Of a stretch of 64,000 bases of DNA, positions 16,538-25,848 are shown in pieces. The position numbers were made by a program, and so were the translations under genes. The number at the start of each line of letters is the position of its first letter. The stretch's first letter is position 1. Source of the DNA: an uncultured Muribaculaceae bacterium (GTDB lineage Bacteria; Bacteroidota; Bacteroidia; Bacteroidales; Muribaculaceae); NCBI GenBank assembly GCA_910577355.1, contig CAJTMY010000005.1, positions 1-64,000 of the forward strand, given 5' to 3'. The notes beneath the pieces are model-generated. The model did not search any database, had not been told where the DNA came from, and was given only the letters and a program-made list of their open reading frames with translations.

Positions 16538-17998
16538 ATGAAAACAACTATCAACTGCTTTGTGCCTTTCGCCGACACCGACCAGGCCGCGGCAACCGTA
16601 AGCGCTCTGCGCGAAAGCTCGCTCGTGAGCAAGATCTACCTGCTCAGCACCGATGCAGCCGCCACTCCTCAGCTTGGCTGCGACATGATACATATCGACA
16701 GTCTCAACTCCTCGGCCACCATGAAGAAAATCGCCGAGGCAGCCGATGCAGACTTCATCATGCTTTACACAAAGTATGATACATTGGTACCCGGCTATCT
16801 GGCTCTCGACCGCTTCGTGCGCCTCGCCCACGACTCCAAGGCCGGTATGCTCTATGCCGACTCGTATGTGGTTGTCGACGGCAAGAAGAGCAATGCTCCT
16901 GTGATAGACTACCAGTTCGGCTCGCTCCGCGATGATTTCAACTTCGGCTCATTGCTGATGTTTAATGCAGTTGACTTCAAGAAGGCTGCCGCAGGCATCT
17001 CTGCCGACTACAAGGCCGCCGGTCTCTACGACCTGCGCCTGCGTCTTAGCCGCATAGCTCCCATCGTGCATATCAACGAATATCTCTATACCGATATCGC
17101 CGCTCCCAAGAAGGAATCCGGCGAAGCCATATTCAGCTACGTCGATCCCAAGAACCGCGGTGTGCAGATAGAGATGGAAGCAGCCTGCACCGATCACCTC
17201 AAGGCTATCGGCGGCTATCTGGCTCCCAAGTTCGACACAATCGAATTCAACAAAGGTGACTTTGAATATGAGGCATCGGTAATCATCCCCGTGCGCAACC
17301 GCGTACGCACCATCCGCGATGCCATCCGCAGCGTACTGAGCCAGAAAACCGATTTCCCCTTCAACCTTATCATTGTCGACAACCACTCGACCGACGGCAC
17401 TTCCGAAGCCATAGAGGAATTCACCAACGACCCCCGCGTGATCCACATCACTCCCGAGCGCGACGATCTCGGTATCGGCGGCTGCTGGAATATGGGGGTC
17501 AACCACGAGAAGTGCGGTAAATTTGCCGTTCAGCTCGATTCCGACGACGTATATGCCGACGAAAACACCCTCACAAAGATGGTGAAGGCCTTCTACGATC
17601 AGAACTGCTCGATGGTGGTTGGTACCTACATGCTCACCGATATCGACATGAACATGATTCCGCCGGGTGTGATCGATCACAAGGAATGGACTCCCGAGAA
17701 CGGCCGCAACAATGCCCTGCGTATCAATGGCCTTGGCGCTCCCCGTGCTTTCTACACTCCCATGCTGCGTGAGATCCACGTGCCCAACACATCGTATGGC
17801 GAGGACTATGCCCTCGGCCTTGCCTTCTCGCGCCACAACCAGATCGGCCGCGTATATGATGTAGTGTACCTGTGCCGTCGTTGGGAGGACAACAGCGACC
17901 ACGCCCTCGACATCGTGAAGACCAACAACAACAACCTGTACAAGGACCGCATCCGCACCTGGGAGCTTCAGGCCCGCTGCGCTATGAACCAAGACTGA
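16538..17998 (+). CDS. Two-part GT2-type glycosyltransferase
   Basis: The 486-residue cytosolic product has a GT-A family 2 domain in its C-terminal half (about 240-450): [32 protein letters not shown], and the DXD-type motif LDSDD near 330. The N-terminal 200 residues look like a second, degenerate GT-A fold ([31 protein letters not shown]) without an obvious metal-binding DXD. No membrane segment. It lies 34 bases after the amidase-like gene and 6 bases before the DUF4922 gene. Acceptor and donor are unknown; its place among muropeptide-salvage genes suggests a sugar from that pathway. Confidence 0.8.
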   Translation: MKTTINCFVPFADTDQAAATVSALRESSLVSKIYLLSTDAAATPQLGCDMIHIDSLNSSATMKKIAEAADADFIMLYTKYDTLVPGYLALDRFVRLAHDSKAGMLYADSYVVVDGKKSNAPVIDYQFGSLRDDFNFGSLLMFNAVDFKKAAAGISADYKAAGLYDLRLRLSRIAPIVHINEYLYTDIAAPKKESGEAIFSYVDPKNRGVQIEMEAACTDHLKAIGGYLAPKFDTIEFNKGDFEYEASVIIPVRNRVRTIRDAIRSVLSQKTDFPFNLIIVDNHSTDGTSEAIEEFTNDPRVIHITPERDDLGIGGCWNMGVNHEKCGKFAVQLDSDDVYADENTLTKMVKAFYDQNCSMVVGTYMLTDIDMNMIPPGVIDHKEWTPENGRNNALRINGLGAPRAFYTPMLREIHVPNTSYGEDYALGLAFSRHNQIGRVYDVVYLCRRWEDNSDHALDIVKTNNNNLYKDRIRTWELQARCAMNQD

Positions 17999-18004
17999 TA
18001 CACG

Positions 18005-18943
18005 ATGCGCCTCAACGCCGATAAAATCGCAGAATTCATCGACTCGCAAATTGCCGTGTGGCCTCAGGCCGCCGGCAATTTCGAGGCGCTCAAGGGCGTC
18101 CGCGTCAAAGAGGTGAATCTGCCCGGATGGACTGTCAAGGTACAGTTCAATCCCGCACGTATAGTGTCGTCGTCGGCCAAGGTCGACGCCAAGTCGCTCA
18201 AGGAGCGCAAATGTTTCCTATGCGCCGCAAACCGCCCCGATGTTCAGACCGGAATAGAGTGGGGCGGCCGCTATACCGTGCTCGTCAATCCGTTCCCAAT
18301 TTTTCCGCGCCACCTCACCATACCCGACAACAGCCATACCGACCAACTCATCACAGGCCGTATCGCCGATATGGTGCGTCTGGCTTCTGAACTCGAGGAA
18401 TACACAGTGTTCTACAACGGCCCGCGCTGTGGCGCATCGGCTCCCGACCACATGCACTTCCAGGCAGGAAACAGCGATTTCCTCACATTGGCTTCCGCAC
18501 TCGAGAATGCTGAGTTCAAGACCGTCGCCACCGATGGCGATGCCACACTTGCTCTTGTCGACACGTTGCCGCTCAAAGTATTTGTGATCGATACTCCGGT
18601 CGACGAACCTGAGGCTGCAGAGCGTCTTTTCGGTCGTCTATATGCGGCTATCCCCGTGCCCGAAGGTGAGAAAGAGCCGATGATGAACCTGCTGTGTTAT
18701 CCCACACCGGCCGGAGTACGGCTGGTGGTGATTCCGCGCAAGCGTCACCGTCCGTCGTTCTATGGTACCGAGGGCGAGGGCACAATGCTGCTGTCGCCGG
18801 CATCTGTCGACATGGGTGGCGTGTTCATAACACCTCTCGAGAAAGATTTTAATGCACTCGATGCCGATACAATTATCAGAATTCTTGATGAACTTTGTCT
18901 TTCGGCAGACGAAATCAACGAAATAGCATCCAATGTCAGATAA
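18005..18943 (+). CDS. DUF4922 HIT-superfamily protein (nucleotidyltransferase/phosphorylase-like)
   Basis: The 312-residue product has the HIT-superfamily histidine motif DHMHFQAG (about residue 150) and the upstream strand VLVNPFPIFPRHLTIP, the arrangement of GDP-L-galactose phosphorylase and Ap4A phosphorylase enzymes, which transfer nucleotidyl groups through a histidine. An N-terminal CFLC may help to bind a metal. No signal peptide. It overlaps the SpoIID gene by 11 bases and follows the glycosyltransferase by 6, so the three are a tight unit. A sugar-nucleotide reaction that feeds or drains the GT2 enzyme is plausible, but no substrate is shown by the sequence. Confidence 0.75.
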   Translation: MRLNADKIAEFIDSQIAVWPQAAGNFEALKGVRVKEVNLPGWTVKVQFNPARIVSSSAKVDAKSLKERKCFLCAANRPDVQTGIEWGGRYTVLVNPFPIFPRHLTIPDNSHTDQLITGRIADMVRLASELEEYTVFYNGPRCGASAPDHMHFQAGNSDFLTLASALENAEFKTVATDGDATLALVDTLPLKVFVIDTPVDEPEAAERLFGRLYAAIPVPEGEKEPMMNLLCYPTPAGVRLVVIPRKRHRPSFYGTEGEGTMLLSPASVDMGGVFITPLEKDFNALDADTIIRILDELCLSADEINEIASNVR

Positions 18944-20261
18944 ATATCCATCAGAACCCGTAGTAAGAGTCGGAGTATTGACGGCACAGGAGATCGATGT
19001 CGATCTCATAGGCGTGTACAATGCCGACGGAGAGGCAGTATCGGGCCCGCAGCATCTTTCGTTGTCGCCCGACAACAAGGTGATTTGGAACGGCCGGCAA
19101 TACGATAGGCTTCTGTTCAAGGCGTCGTCCGACAGCTGCGTCTTTGAGATCAAGGACGTGGTGATCGGTGTTAATTTCCATTGGGAACGCAAGGAAAACC
19201 AGCGTTTTGTGGGCGATCTTGAATTCCTGTACGAAAACGGTCTTGTAGCCGTCGATATCGTGTCGGTCGAAGATTATCTCACCAGTGTGATATCGTCGGA
19301 GATGAGCGCCAAGGCTTCGTTGTCGCTGCTCCGTGCACATGCCGTGATATCGCGTAGCTGGCTTCTCGCCCAAATCGAGAAGCACGACCGCATCAGCGGT
19401 TCCGGCGAGCACTATTGCGCATGCACCCGCACCGACGGCGAACTCGTAAAGTGGTACGACCGTGAGGATCATGTGAAATATCATGTGTGCGCCGACGATC
19501 ATTGCCAGCGCTATCAGGGCATCACACGCCAGTCCACCCCCAAGGTGGCCGAGGCTGTGGCCGATACCCGCGGGCAGGTGCTCGAATATGAGGGCGAACT
19601 GTGCGACGCGCGCTTCTCCAAGTGCTGCGGCGGTGTGTTCGAGGAGTTTGAGAACTGTTGGGAGCCTGTGCATTACAATTATCTTGTGGCACGGCTCGAT
19701 GCGGCAAACTGCATGGAATATCCCGACCTGCGTATTGAAGGCGAGGCTGCGAAGTGGATTCTCGGTCGCCCCGATGCCTTCTGCAACACTTCCGACCCCG
19801 ATATTCTGTCGCAGGTGCTCAACAACTACGACCAGGAGACCACAGATTTCTATCGGTGGAAGGTGGAATATACAGCCGAGGAGCTTTCGAAACTCGTGCT
19901 CGAACGCTCGGGTATAGATTTCGGCCGTATCATAGATCTGCAGCCCTTCGACCGCGGCACATCAGGCCGTCTTACCCGCCTGCGCATCGTCGGCACAAAG
20001 AAAACCATGGTGCTAGGCAAGGAGCTTGAGATCCGTCGCACTCTGTCTACGAGCCATCTTTACAGCTCTGCCTTTGTGGTGGAACGTCACGACTTCGACG
20101 AGTCGGGTTTCGCCGCCCGCTTCGTGCTCCGCGGCGCAGGCTGGGGTCATGGCGTAGGCCTGTGCCAGATAGGTGCTGCCGTGATGGGTGCGAAGGGTTA
20201 CGGATATGATGAGATCCTGAGACACTATTATCCCGAATCGGAGCTTGTGACGCTCTATTAA
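18933..20261 (+). CDS. SpoIID/LytB-domain protein without signal peptide
   Basis: SpoIID-type proteins are lytic transglycosylases or amidase enhancers that act on peptidoglycan glycan strands. The 442-residue product carries the family core (VEDYLTSVISSEMSAKASL with the catalytic-type glutamate, LRAHAVISRSWLL) and the LytB C-terminus GWGHGVGLCQIGAAVM and HYYPESELV. The first residues, MSDKYPSEPVVRVGVLT, run straight into the first strand, so no export signal is visible. Any earlier start would overlap DUF4922 further. It may therefore act in the cytosol, which is unexpected for this fold. Confidence 0.85.
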   Translation: MSDKYPSEPVVRVGVLTAQEIDVDLIGVYNADGEAVSGPQHLSLSPDNKVIWNGRQYDRLLFKASSDSCVFEIKDVVIGVNFHWERKENQRFVGDLEFLYENGLVAVDIVSVEDYLTSVISSEMSAKASLSLLRAHAVISRSWLLAQIEKHDRISGSGEHYCACTRTDGELVKWYDREDHVKYHVCADDHCQRYQGITRQSTPKVAEAVADTRGQVLEYEGELCDARFSKCCGGVFEEFENCWEPVHYNYLVARLDAANCMEYPDLRIEGEAAKWILGRPDAFCNTSDPDILSQVLNNYDQETTDFYRWKVEYTAEELSKLVLERSGIDFGRIIDLQPFDRGTSGRLTRLRIVGTKKTMVLGKELEIRRTLSTSHLYSSAFVVERHDFDESGFAARFVLRGAGWGHGVGLCQIGAAVMGAKGYGYDEILRHYYPESELVTLY

Positions 20262-20297
20262 TCACGCTCAATAGCTTTAAATTAAACTGATCATTAA

Positions 20298-21656
20298 ATG
20301 GAAAAAGTAAAATACCGCAATCCGTGGGCGTGGATTCCTACGCTCTACTTTGCGCAGGGCATACCGTTCATCTTCATCAATATGGTGACGATGGTGCTCT
20401 TCACACAGCTTGGCATGTCGGAGACTTCGGCAGCCCTCTATACAGGATGGCTTTACCTGCCTTGGGTAATCAAGCCTTTCTGGGGGCCGATCGTGGATAT
20501 ACTCAAGACAAAACGTTGGTGGACGGTGATGATGCAGTTGTGCGTCGCTATCGGCCTCGCTGCCATAGCTTTCACTCTGCCTATGCCCGATGCTACCGAG
20601 ATAGCGGCGGGTGTGCCTGTGAGCGCATTCGCCATCTGCCTGGCTTTCTATGTGTTCACAGCATTCTGCTCAGCCACACATGATATCGCATCCGACGGCT
20701 TCTACATGCTGGCTCTCGATACCAATCAGCAGAGCATGTTTGTCGGTATCCGCTCCACATTCTACCGTTGCGCCAGTGTATTCGGTCAGGGCGGTCTCGT
20801 TATTATAGCCGGTTTCCTTGAAACTGCCACCGGCAGCGCCGCTATGGGTTGGAAGCTTACAGTGGCTATCTGTGCCGCATTCTTCGCATTGGTATTCTTT
20901 TGGCATACATTCATATTGCCTTATCCTGATGCCGACCGCCCTGTAGGCGGCGAGCAGAAGAAGACGGTAGGCGGCATACTGAAGGAATTCGGCGGTTCGT
21001 TCAAGACTTTCTTCATGAAGAAGCACGTGGTGCTTGCCATGCTGTTCATGCTCCTCTACCGTCTGCCCGAAGCACAGGTTGTAAAGCTCTGCCAGCCCTT
21101 CATGCTTGCATCGCGTGATGCCGGCGGTCTCGGCATGAGCCAAAGCGAGGTGGGTCTCGCATATGGTGTATTCGCCATTCTCGGCCTTACAGTCGGTGGT
21201 ATCATCGGCGGTATATGCGCCTCGAAAGGAGGCCTGCGCAAGTGGATATGGCCCATGGCTCTCGCCACATCGCTCAACTGCGTCGCCTATATCGTGCTGT
21301 CCAATTTCCAGCCCGATTTTGCAACTGTTACCGGCAAGGCCACCGTATTCTGCTGTCTGATTCTCGAGCAGTTTGCCTATGGCTTCGGTTTCACTGCCTT
21401 CATGCTGTTCATGATGTATTTCGCCGAAGGGCCCTACAAGACCTCGCACTATGCCATCTGTACCGCCTTCATGGCTTTGGGCATGATGCTTCCGGGTATG
21501 GCCGCAGGCTTCATGAAGGAGCATGTGCTCGGTAATTCCTACGCAAACTTCTTCTGGTGGGTACTCGCCTGCAATCTGGCCACATGGGCGGTTACATTGC
21601 TTGTGCGTCCGCATATCAATCCTGAGTACGGCGCAAAAACTCCCGAAAAGAAATGA
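20298..21656 (+). CDS. ampG: AmpG-type muropeptide permease (MFS)
   Basis: Inner-membrane importer of GlcNAc-anhydroMurNAc muropeptides. The 452-residue product has about twelve membrane segments and AmpG-like motifs: YFAQGIPFIFINMVTM near the start, LPWVIKPFWGPIVD, and FCSATHDIASDGFY (compare the ATQDIVID-type motif of AmpG). Its neighbours fit the role exactly: NamZ downstream with an ATGA overlap, and MurK and MurQ further on. Other MFS functions are possible for the fold but unlikely in this context. Confidence 0.88.
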   Translation: MEKVKYRNPWAWIPTLYFAQGIPFIFINMVTMVLFTQLGMSETSAALYTGWLYLPWVIKPFWGPIVDILKTKRWWTVMMQLCVAIGLAAIAFTLPMPDATEIAAGVPVSAFAICLAFYVFTAFCSATHDIASDGFYMLALDTNQQSMFVGIRSTFYRCASVFGQGGLVIIAGFLETATGSAAMGWKLTVAICAAFFALVFFWHTFILPYPDADRPVGGEQKKTVGGILKEFGGSFKTFFMKKHVVLAMLFMLLYRLPEAQVVKLCQPFMLASRDAGGLGMSQSEVGLAYGVFAILGLTVGGIIGGICASKGGLRKWIWPMALATSLNCVAYIVLSNFQPDFATVTGKATVFCCLILEQFAYGFGFTAFMLFMMYFAEGPYKTSHYAICTAFMALGMMLPGMAAGFMKEHVLGNSYANFFWWVLACNLATWAVTLLVRPHINPEYGAKTPEKK

Positions 21657-22885
21657 AAAAAATACTGACTGTCATCATGTCTGCCGCTCTCGCATTGGGA
21701 GCGGCAGCTCAGGTGAAGCCCGGTATCGAAGTACTTCGCGATATGGACTTCGCCCCCCTCAAGGGCAAGAAGGTGGGTCTGCTCACCAACCCTACCGGTG
21801 TGGATAACAAACTCAAATCCACCGTCGACATTCTGGCCGAGGCACCCGGCGTGGAGCTTGTTGCTCTTTATGCGCCTGAACATGGTGTGCGCGGCAACAT
21901 ATATGCCGGCGATACGGTGGGTAATGCAGTTGATCCCGCTACAGGTGTTACCGTATATTCAGTATATGGCAAGACACGCAAGCCCACACCGGAAATGCTG
22001 AAAGATGTGGATGTGATGATATATGACATACAGGATAATGGTTGCCGGTCATACACATTCATATCGTCGATGGGACTGGCCATGGAGGCATGTGCCGAGA
22101 ATGGCAAGGAATTCATGGTGCTCGACCGTCCGAATCCGGTGGGAGCCAACAAGATAGAGGGTAATCTGGCCGAAGACTCGTGCATATCGTTTGTAAGCCA
22201 GTTCCCAATTCCTTATCTCTATGGCCTTACTCCCGGCGAGCTTGCCAAGTATCTCGACGGTGAGGGTCTGGCCGGCGCTAAAGGCAAGAAATTGAACCTC
22301 ACGGTTATACCTATGGAGGGATATACGCGCGATATGGATTTCCGTTCCACCGGCATGCCGTGGGTGCTTCCATCGCCGCATATTCCCACTCCTGAATCGG
22401 CAATATACTATCCGGTGACAGGTATCCTCGGCGAGCTGTATTATATGTCGATCGGCGTGGGATACACTGAGCCGTTCAAGCTGTTCTGCGCTTCGTGGAT
22501 CGAGGCCGACAAACTGGCGCAGCGTCTCAATGCCCGCAATCTCCCCGGGCTGATGTTCCGTCCCATCCACATAAAGCCATTTTATTCCACCGACAAGGAC
22601 AAGAATATTCAGGGTGTGGAGGTATACGTCACCGATGTAGACAAAGCTCCGCTGTCGCTCACGCAGTTCTATGTGATGGAAGAGCTGGCCGACATGTATC
22701 CCGAACACAAGGTTTTCGAGAACTGCGATAAAAAAAGGTTTGACATGTTCGACAAAGTATGCGGCAGCAAGGAAATACGCCGACGCTTTGCAAAGAACTA
22801 CAAGGTGGCCGACATCGAGGACTATTGGAACAAGGATGTAGAGCCATTCCGTGAGGCATCCGCCAAATACAGGATATATAAATAA
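21653..22885 (+). CDS. namZ: Exo-beta-N-acetylmuramidase NamZ (DUF1343)
   Basis: DUF1343 enzymes (YbbC/NamZ) release MurNAc from the non-reducing end of peptidoglycan glycan fragments. The 410-residue product starts with a signal peptide (MKKILTVIMSAALALGAAAQ), so it acts outside the cytoplasm. Family signatures include KVGLLTNPTGVD, LYAPEHGVRG, VYSVYGKTRKPTPEML, MIYDIQDNGCRSYTFIS and VLDRPNPVG. Length is typical. Its ATG overlaps the ampG stop (ATGA). A DUF1343 exo-muramidase is known in Tannerella forsythia, a MurNAc-dependent relative, which supports the assignment. Confidence 0.88.
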   Translation: MKKILTVIMSAALALGAAAQVKPGIEVLRDMDFAPLKGKKVGLLTNPTGVDNKLKSTVDILAEAPGVELVALYAPEHGVRGNIYAGDTVGNAVDPATGVTVYSVYGKTRKPTPEMLKDVDVMIYDIQDNGCRSYTFISSMGLAMEACAENGKEFMVLDRPNPVGANKIEGNLAEDSCISFVSQFPIPYLYGLTPGELAKYLDGEGLAGAKGKKLNLTVIPMEGYTRDMDFRSTGMPWVLPSPHIPTPESAIYYPVTGILGELYYMSIGVGYTEPFKLFCASWIEADKLAQRLNARNLPGLMFRPIHIKPFYSTDKDKNIQGVEVYVTDVDKAPLSLTQFYVMEELADMYPEHKVFENCDKKRFDMFDKVCGSKEIRRRFAKNYKVADIEDYWNKDVEPFREASAKYRIYK

Positions 22886-22891
22886 TTCTAT

Positions 22892-22932
22892 GCGAATTTA
22901 GCGGAAAAATCACATTTTTTTGCTAAATTCGC
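22892..22932. repeat. Strong hairpin between namZ and the D-lactate dehydrogenase gene
   Basis: GCGAATTTAGC (22892-22902) and GCTAAATTCGC (22922-22932) are perfect complements. The stem continues inward as GGAAAAA opposite TTTTTTT, giving 18 pairs (two G-U) around a 5-base loop. The T-run is inside the stem and not after it, so it is not a standard terminator. It could be an attenuator or RNA-processing/stability site that splits the cluster into two expression levels. Confidence 0.65.
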
Positions 22933-22969
22933 AGATTATCCATTATAATCAATATTCTTAGCTATACCA

Positions 22970-25795
22970 ATGCAAACCGACTCTCCGGCACATGAGAATT
23001 TTCTGAATGAAGTATTGACATTCATTCCGCGCGAGCGCGTATTCACCGATGAACTGCGAAGACTCGCATGGGGTACCGACGCCAGCTTTTACCGTCTTAT
23101 TCCCAAGATGGTCATCATATCGCAGAATGAGGAGGAGGTGAGTCGATTGCTTAAGCTTGCCTCGGCTCACGGCGTGCCGGTGACATTCCGTGCCGCAGGC
23201 ACCAGTCTGTCCGGACAGTCGGTTACGGATTCGGTGCTTATTGTGGCCGGCAAAGGATGGGAGAATATTGAGATTGCTCCGGATATATCGAAGATAACCG
23301 TCCAACCCGGTATAATCGGCGCACGCATAAACGAGATATTGGCTCCGATGGGCCGTATGTTCGCTCCCGATCCCGCTTCGAAGAAGTCGGCCATGGTGGG
23401 CGGCATCATCATAAACAATGCATCCGGCATGAACTGCGGCACACATGCCAATAGCGACCGTATTCTGCTGTCGGCGCGCATGGTGCTGGCCGACGGTACC
23501 GTGCTTGATACCGGAGATGAAGCTTCGCGCGAGAGTTTCCGCAAGACGCATTCTTCGCTTCTTGCCGAGATAGAGAGTATCCGCGATTCCATACGGCTCG
23601 ACCGCGAGGTATGCAGCCGTATCAGGTATAAATATTCGATAAAGAATGTCACAGGTCTGAACCTTTTGCCGTTCGTCATATATGATGATCCATTCGATAT
23701 CATAGCCCACAGTCTTGTCGGCAGTGAAGGTACGCTGGCATTCCTGTCCGAGGCCACGCTCGCCACATCGCATCTGTATCCGTGTGCCGCTTCGTGCATG
23801 TTGTATTTCAGCGATATGGCCGAGGCGTGCCGCTGTGTGGTGGCACTCAAGAAGGATGCACCCGTGTTCTCGTGCGAAATGCTCGACAAGAAATCGCTCG
23901 AGGCCGTGCACGATGATACAGGTACAGGCCTTACCGCTCTGCTCCTCGATACAAAGGCCGATACAAAGGAAGAACTTCAGGCCAATATCGACAGCATCAT
24001 GGCTGTGGTGGAGAGATTCTCACTTTATCAGAAGCCGCATTTCTCCACCGATCCGGAGGAAACCGGCCGTTGGTGGGCTCTTCGTTCGGGTGTGTTCCCG
24101 GCCGTAGGCGGCACCCGCCGTCCGGGCACTACCGCGCTTATCGAGGACATCGCATTCCATATCGACGATCTGCCTAAGGCCACGTCCGAGCTGTCGGCGC
24201 TGCTGAAGGAGTGCGGATATGACGACGCATGCATATACGGCCACGCGCTCGAGGGCAATTATCACTTTGTGATAGCCCAGTCGTTCGAGACACAGGCCGA
24301 TGTAGACAAGTACCGTCACCTCATGGAGGAGATCGAGAAGCTTGTCATTGACCGTTATGACGGCTCGCTCAAGGCCGAACACGGCGTTGGCCGCAATATG
24401 GCTCCGTTTATCAAAAAAGAATGGGGCGAGAAAGCCTTTGCCTATATGAGGCGTGTGAAAGATGCATTCGACCCGCTCAACGTGCTCAACCGCGGCGTGG
24501 TCTTCAATGACGACCCCGGCTGCTATCTCAAGAACATCAAGCCGCTGCCCGTAGCATATGATGTGATTGACAAATGTATCGAATGCGGTTTCTGCGAGGT
24601 GAACTGTGTGAGCTGCGGATTCACCCTGTCGGCCCGGCAGCGCACGGTGATAGTGCGCGAGATATCGCGCCTGCGCAAGACCGGCAAACCCGATGACGCG
24701 GCCCGCGCGGCAAGCCTTGTTAAAGATTTCCGTTATCTGGGCGATGCCACCTGTGCGGGCGACGGGCTGTGCAGCACATCGTGCCCCATGAAAATCAATA
24801 CAGGAGATCTTATCCATGCATGGCGCGAGTACTTCCTGCCCGAGGGGTCGTTCGGCTATCGCACAGGTGTATTTGCCGCAAGGCATCTTGCCGGTATAGA
24901 AGGCGGACTGCGTCTGGCTCTCGGTGCGGCCTCTATGGCGCATAATGTGCTTGGCGACAATGCCGTCAACTCGATAGGACGCAGCCTACATGCCATGGGC
25001 ATGCCGTTGTGGACATCGGCTCTCCCTGAGGCATACAATCCCAAGCAGACATTGGGCAACAATGAAGTCGCTCCAAAAGAGCCGCGCAAGGTAGTGTACT
25101 TTCCGTCATGCATCAACCGTACCATGGGTGTGACGCGCGAAAAAGGAAAGGCAATCGCGCCATTGGTGGATACAATGATAAATCTTTGCCACAAGGCCGG
25201 CTATGAGGTGATATTCCCCAAGGGTATGAAGCATCTGTGCTGCGGCATGATATGGGAGAGCAAAGGCATGCCCAAGGTAGGCGATGAAATGCTGGAGAAA
25301 CTCGAGAAAGCTCTACTCGAAGCGTCGGAAAACGGCAAATATCCAGTGATGTGTGACCAAAGCCCCTGTCTGCACCGCATGCGCGAACATATCAAGAGCA
25401 TGAAGCTGTACGAGCCCGCCGAATTCATTTCAGTATTTCTTGCCCCTCATCTTGAATTCACGCCCACCGACGAGACTGTGGCCATACATGTCACATGCTC
25501 GTCGCGCCGAATGGGCCTGGCTCCGGTAATAGTGGGCCTTGCAAGCAAATGCTCCACAAATGTGGTGGTTCCGGCCGAGATAGGCTGCTGTGGCTTTGCC
25601 GGCGACAAGGGATTCAACGTGCCTGAACTGAACAAGTGGGCTCTCCGCAAATTACGCCCGGCCATCGAGGCTGCCGGTGTCACATCCGGCTACTCCAATT
25701 CGCGTACCTGCGAGATAGGGCTTACCTACAACAGTGGCGTGTCATACAAATCCATAGCATATCTGGTGGACTCCTGCACCAGATCCAAAGAATAG
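22970..25795 (+). CDS. FAD- and Fe-S-binding D-lactate dehydrogenase (GlcD/GlcF-type fusion)
   Basis: Predicted to oxidise D-lactate to pyruvate and pass electrons to the respiratory chain. The 941-residue product joins an FAD-binding PCMH domain (about 38-215, FRAAGTSLSGQSV), an FAD-oxidase C-terminal domain (about 250-520, GEGTLAFL-like SEGTLAFLSE and YDGSLKAEHGVGRNMAPF), two 4Fe-4S motifs (CIECGFCEVNC near 535, CAGDGLCSTSC near 595) and two CCG repeats (HLCCGMIWESKG, GCCGFAGDKGF). Glycolate oxidase-like use is the alternative. In this cluster D-lactate is the expected substrate, because MurQ releases it from MurNAc-6-phosphate. Confidence 0.88.
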   Translation: MQTDSPAHENFLNEVLTFIPRERVFTDELRRLAWGTDASFYRLIPKMVIISQNEEEVSRLLKLASAHGVPVTFRAAGTSLSGQSVTDSVLIVAGKGWENIEIAPDISKITVQPGIIGARINEILAPMGRMFAPDPASKKSAMVGGIIINNASGMNCGTHANSDRILLSARMVLADGTVLDTGDEASRESFRKTHSSLLAEIESIRDSIRLDREVCSRIRYKYSIKNVTGLNLLPFVIYDDPFDIIAHSLVGSEGTLAFLSEATLATSHLYPCAASCMLYFSDMAEACRCVVALKKDAPVFSCEMLDKKSLEAVHDDTGTGLTALLLDTKADTKEELQANIDSIMAVVERFSLYQKPHFSTDPEETGRWWALRSGVFPAVGGTRRPGTTALIEDIAFHIDDLPKATSELSALLKECGYDDACIYGHALEGNYHFVIAQSFETQADVDKYRHLMEEIEKLVIDRYDGSLKAEHGVGRNMAPFIKKEWGEKAFAYMRRVKDAFDPLNVLNRGVVFNDDPGCYLKNIKPLPVAYDVIDKCIECGFCEVNCVSCGFTLSARQRTVIVREISRLRKTGKPDDAARAASLVKDFRYLGDATCAGDGLCSTSCPMKINTGDLIHAWREYFLPEGSFGYRTGVFAARHLAGIEGGLRLALGAASMAHNVLGDNAVNSIGRSLHAMGMPLWTSALPEAYNPKQTLGNNEVAPKEPRKVVYFPSCINRTMGVTREKGKAIAPLVDTMINLCHKAGYEVIFPKGMKHLCCGMIWESKGMPKVGDEMLEKLEKALLEASENGKYPVMCDQSPCLHRMREHIKSMKLYEPAEFISVFLAPHLEFTPTDETVAIHVTCSSRRMGLAPVIVGLASKCSTNVVVPAEIGCCGFAGDKGFNVPELNKWALRKLRPAIEAAGVTSGYSNSRTCEIGLTYNSGVSYKSIAYLVDSCTRSKE

Positions 25796-25848
25796 ACTTC
25801 CGATACAAACCAATCAAAATCACAAAATCATATTCCTGAATCTATAAA

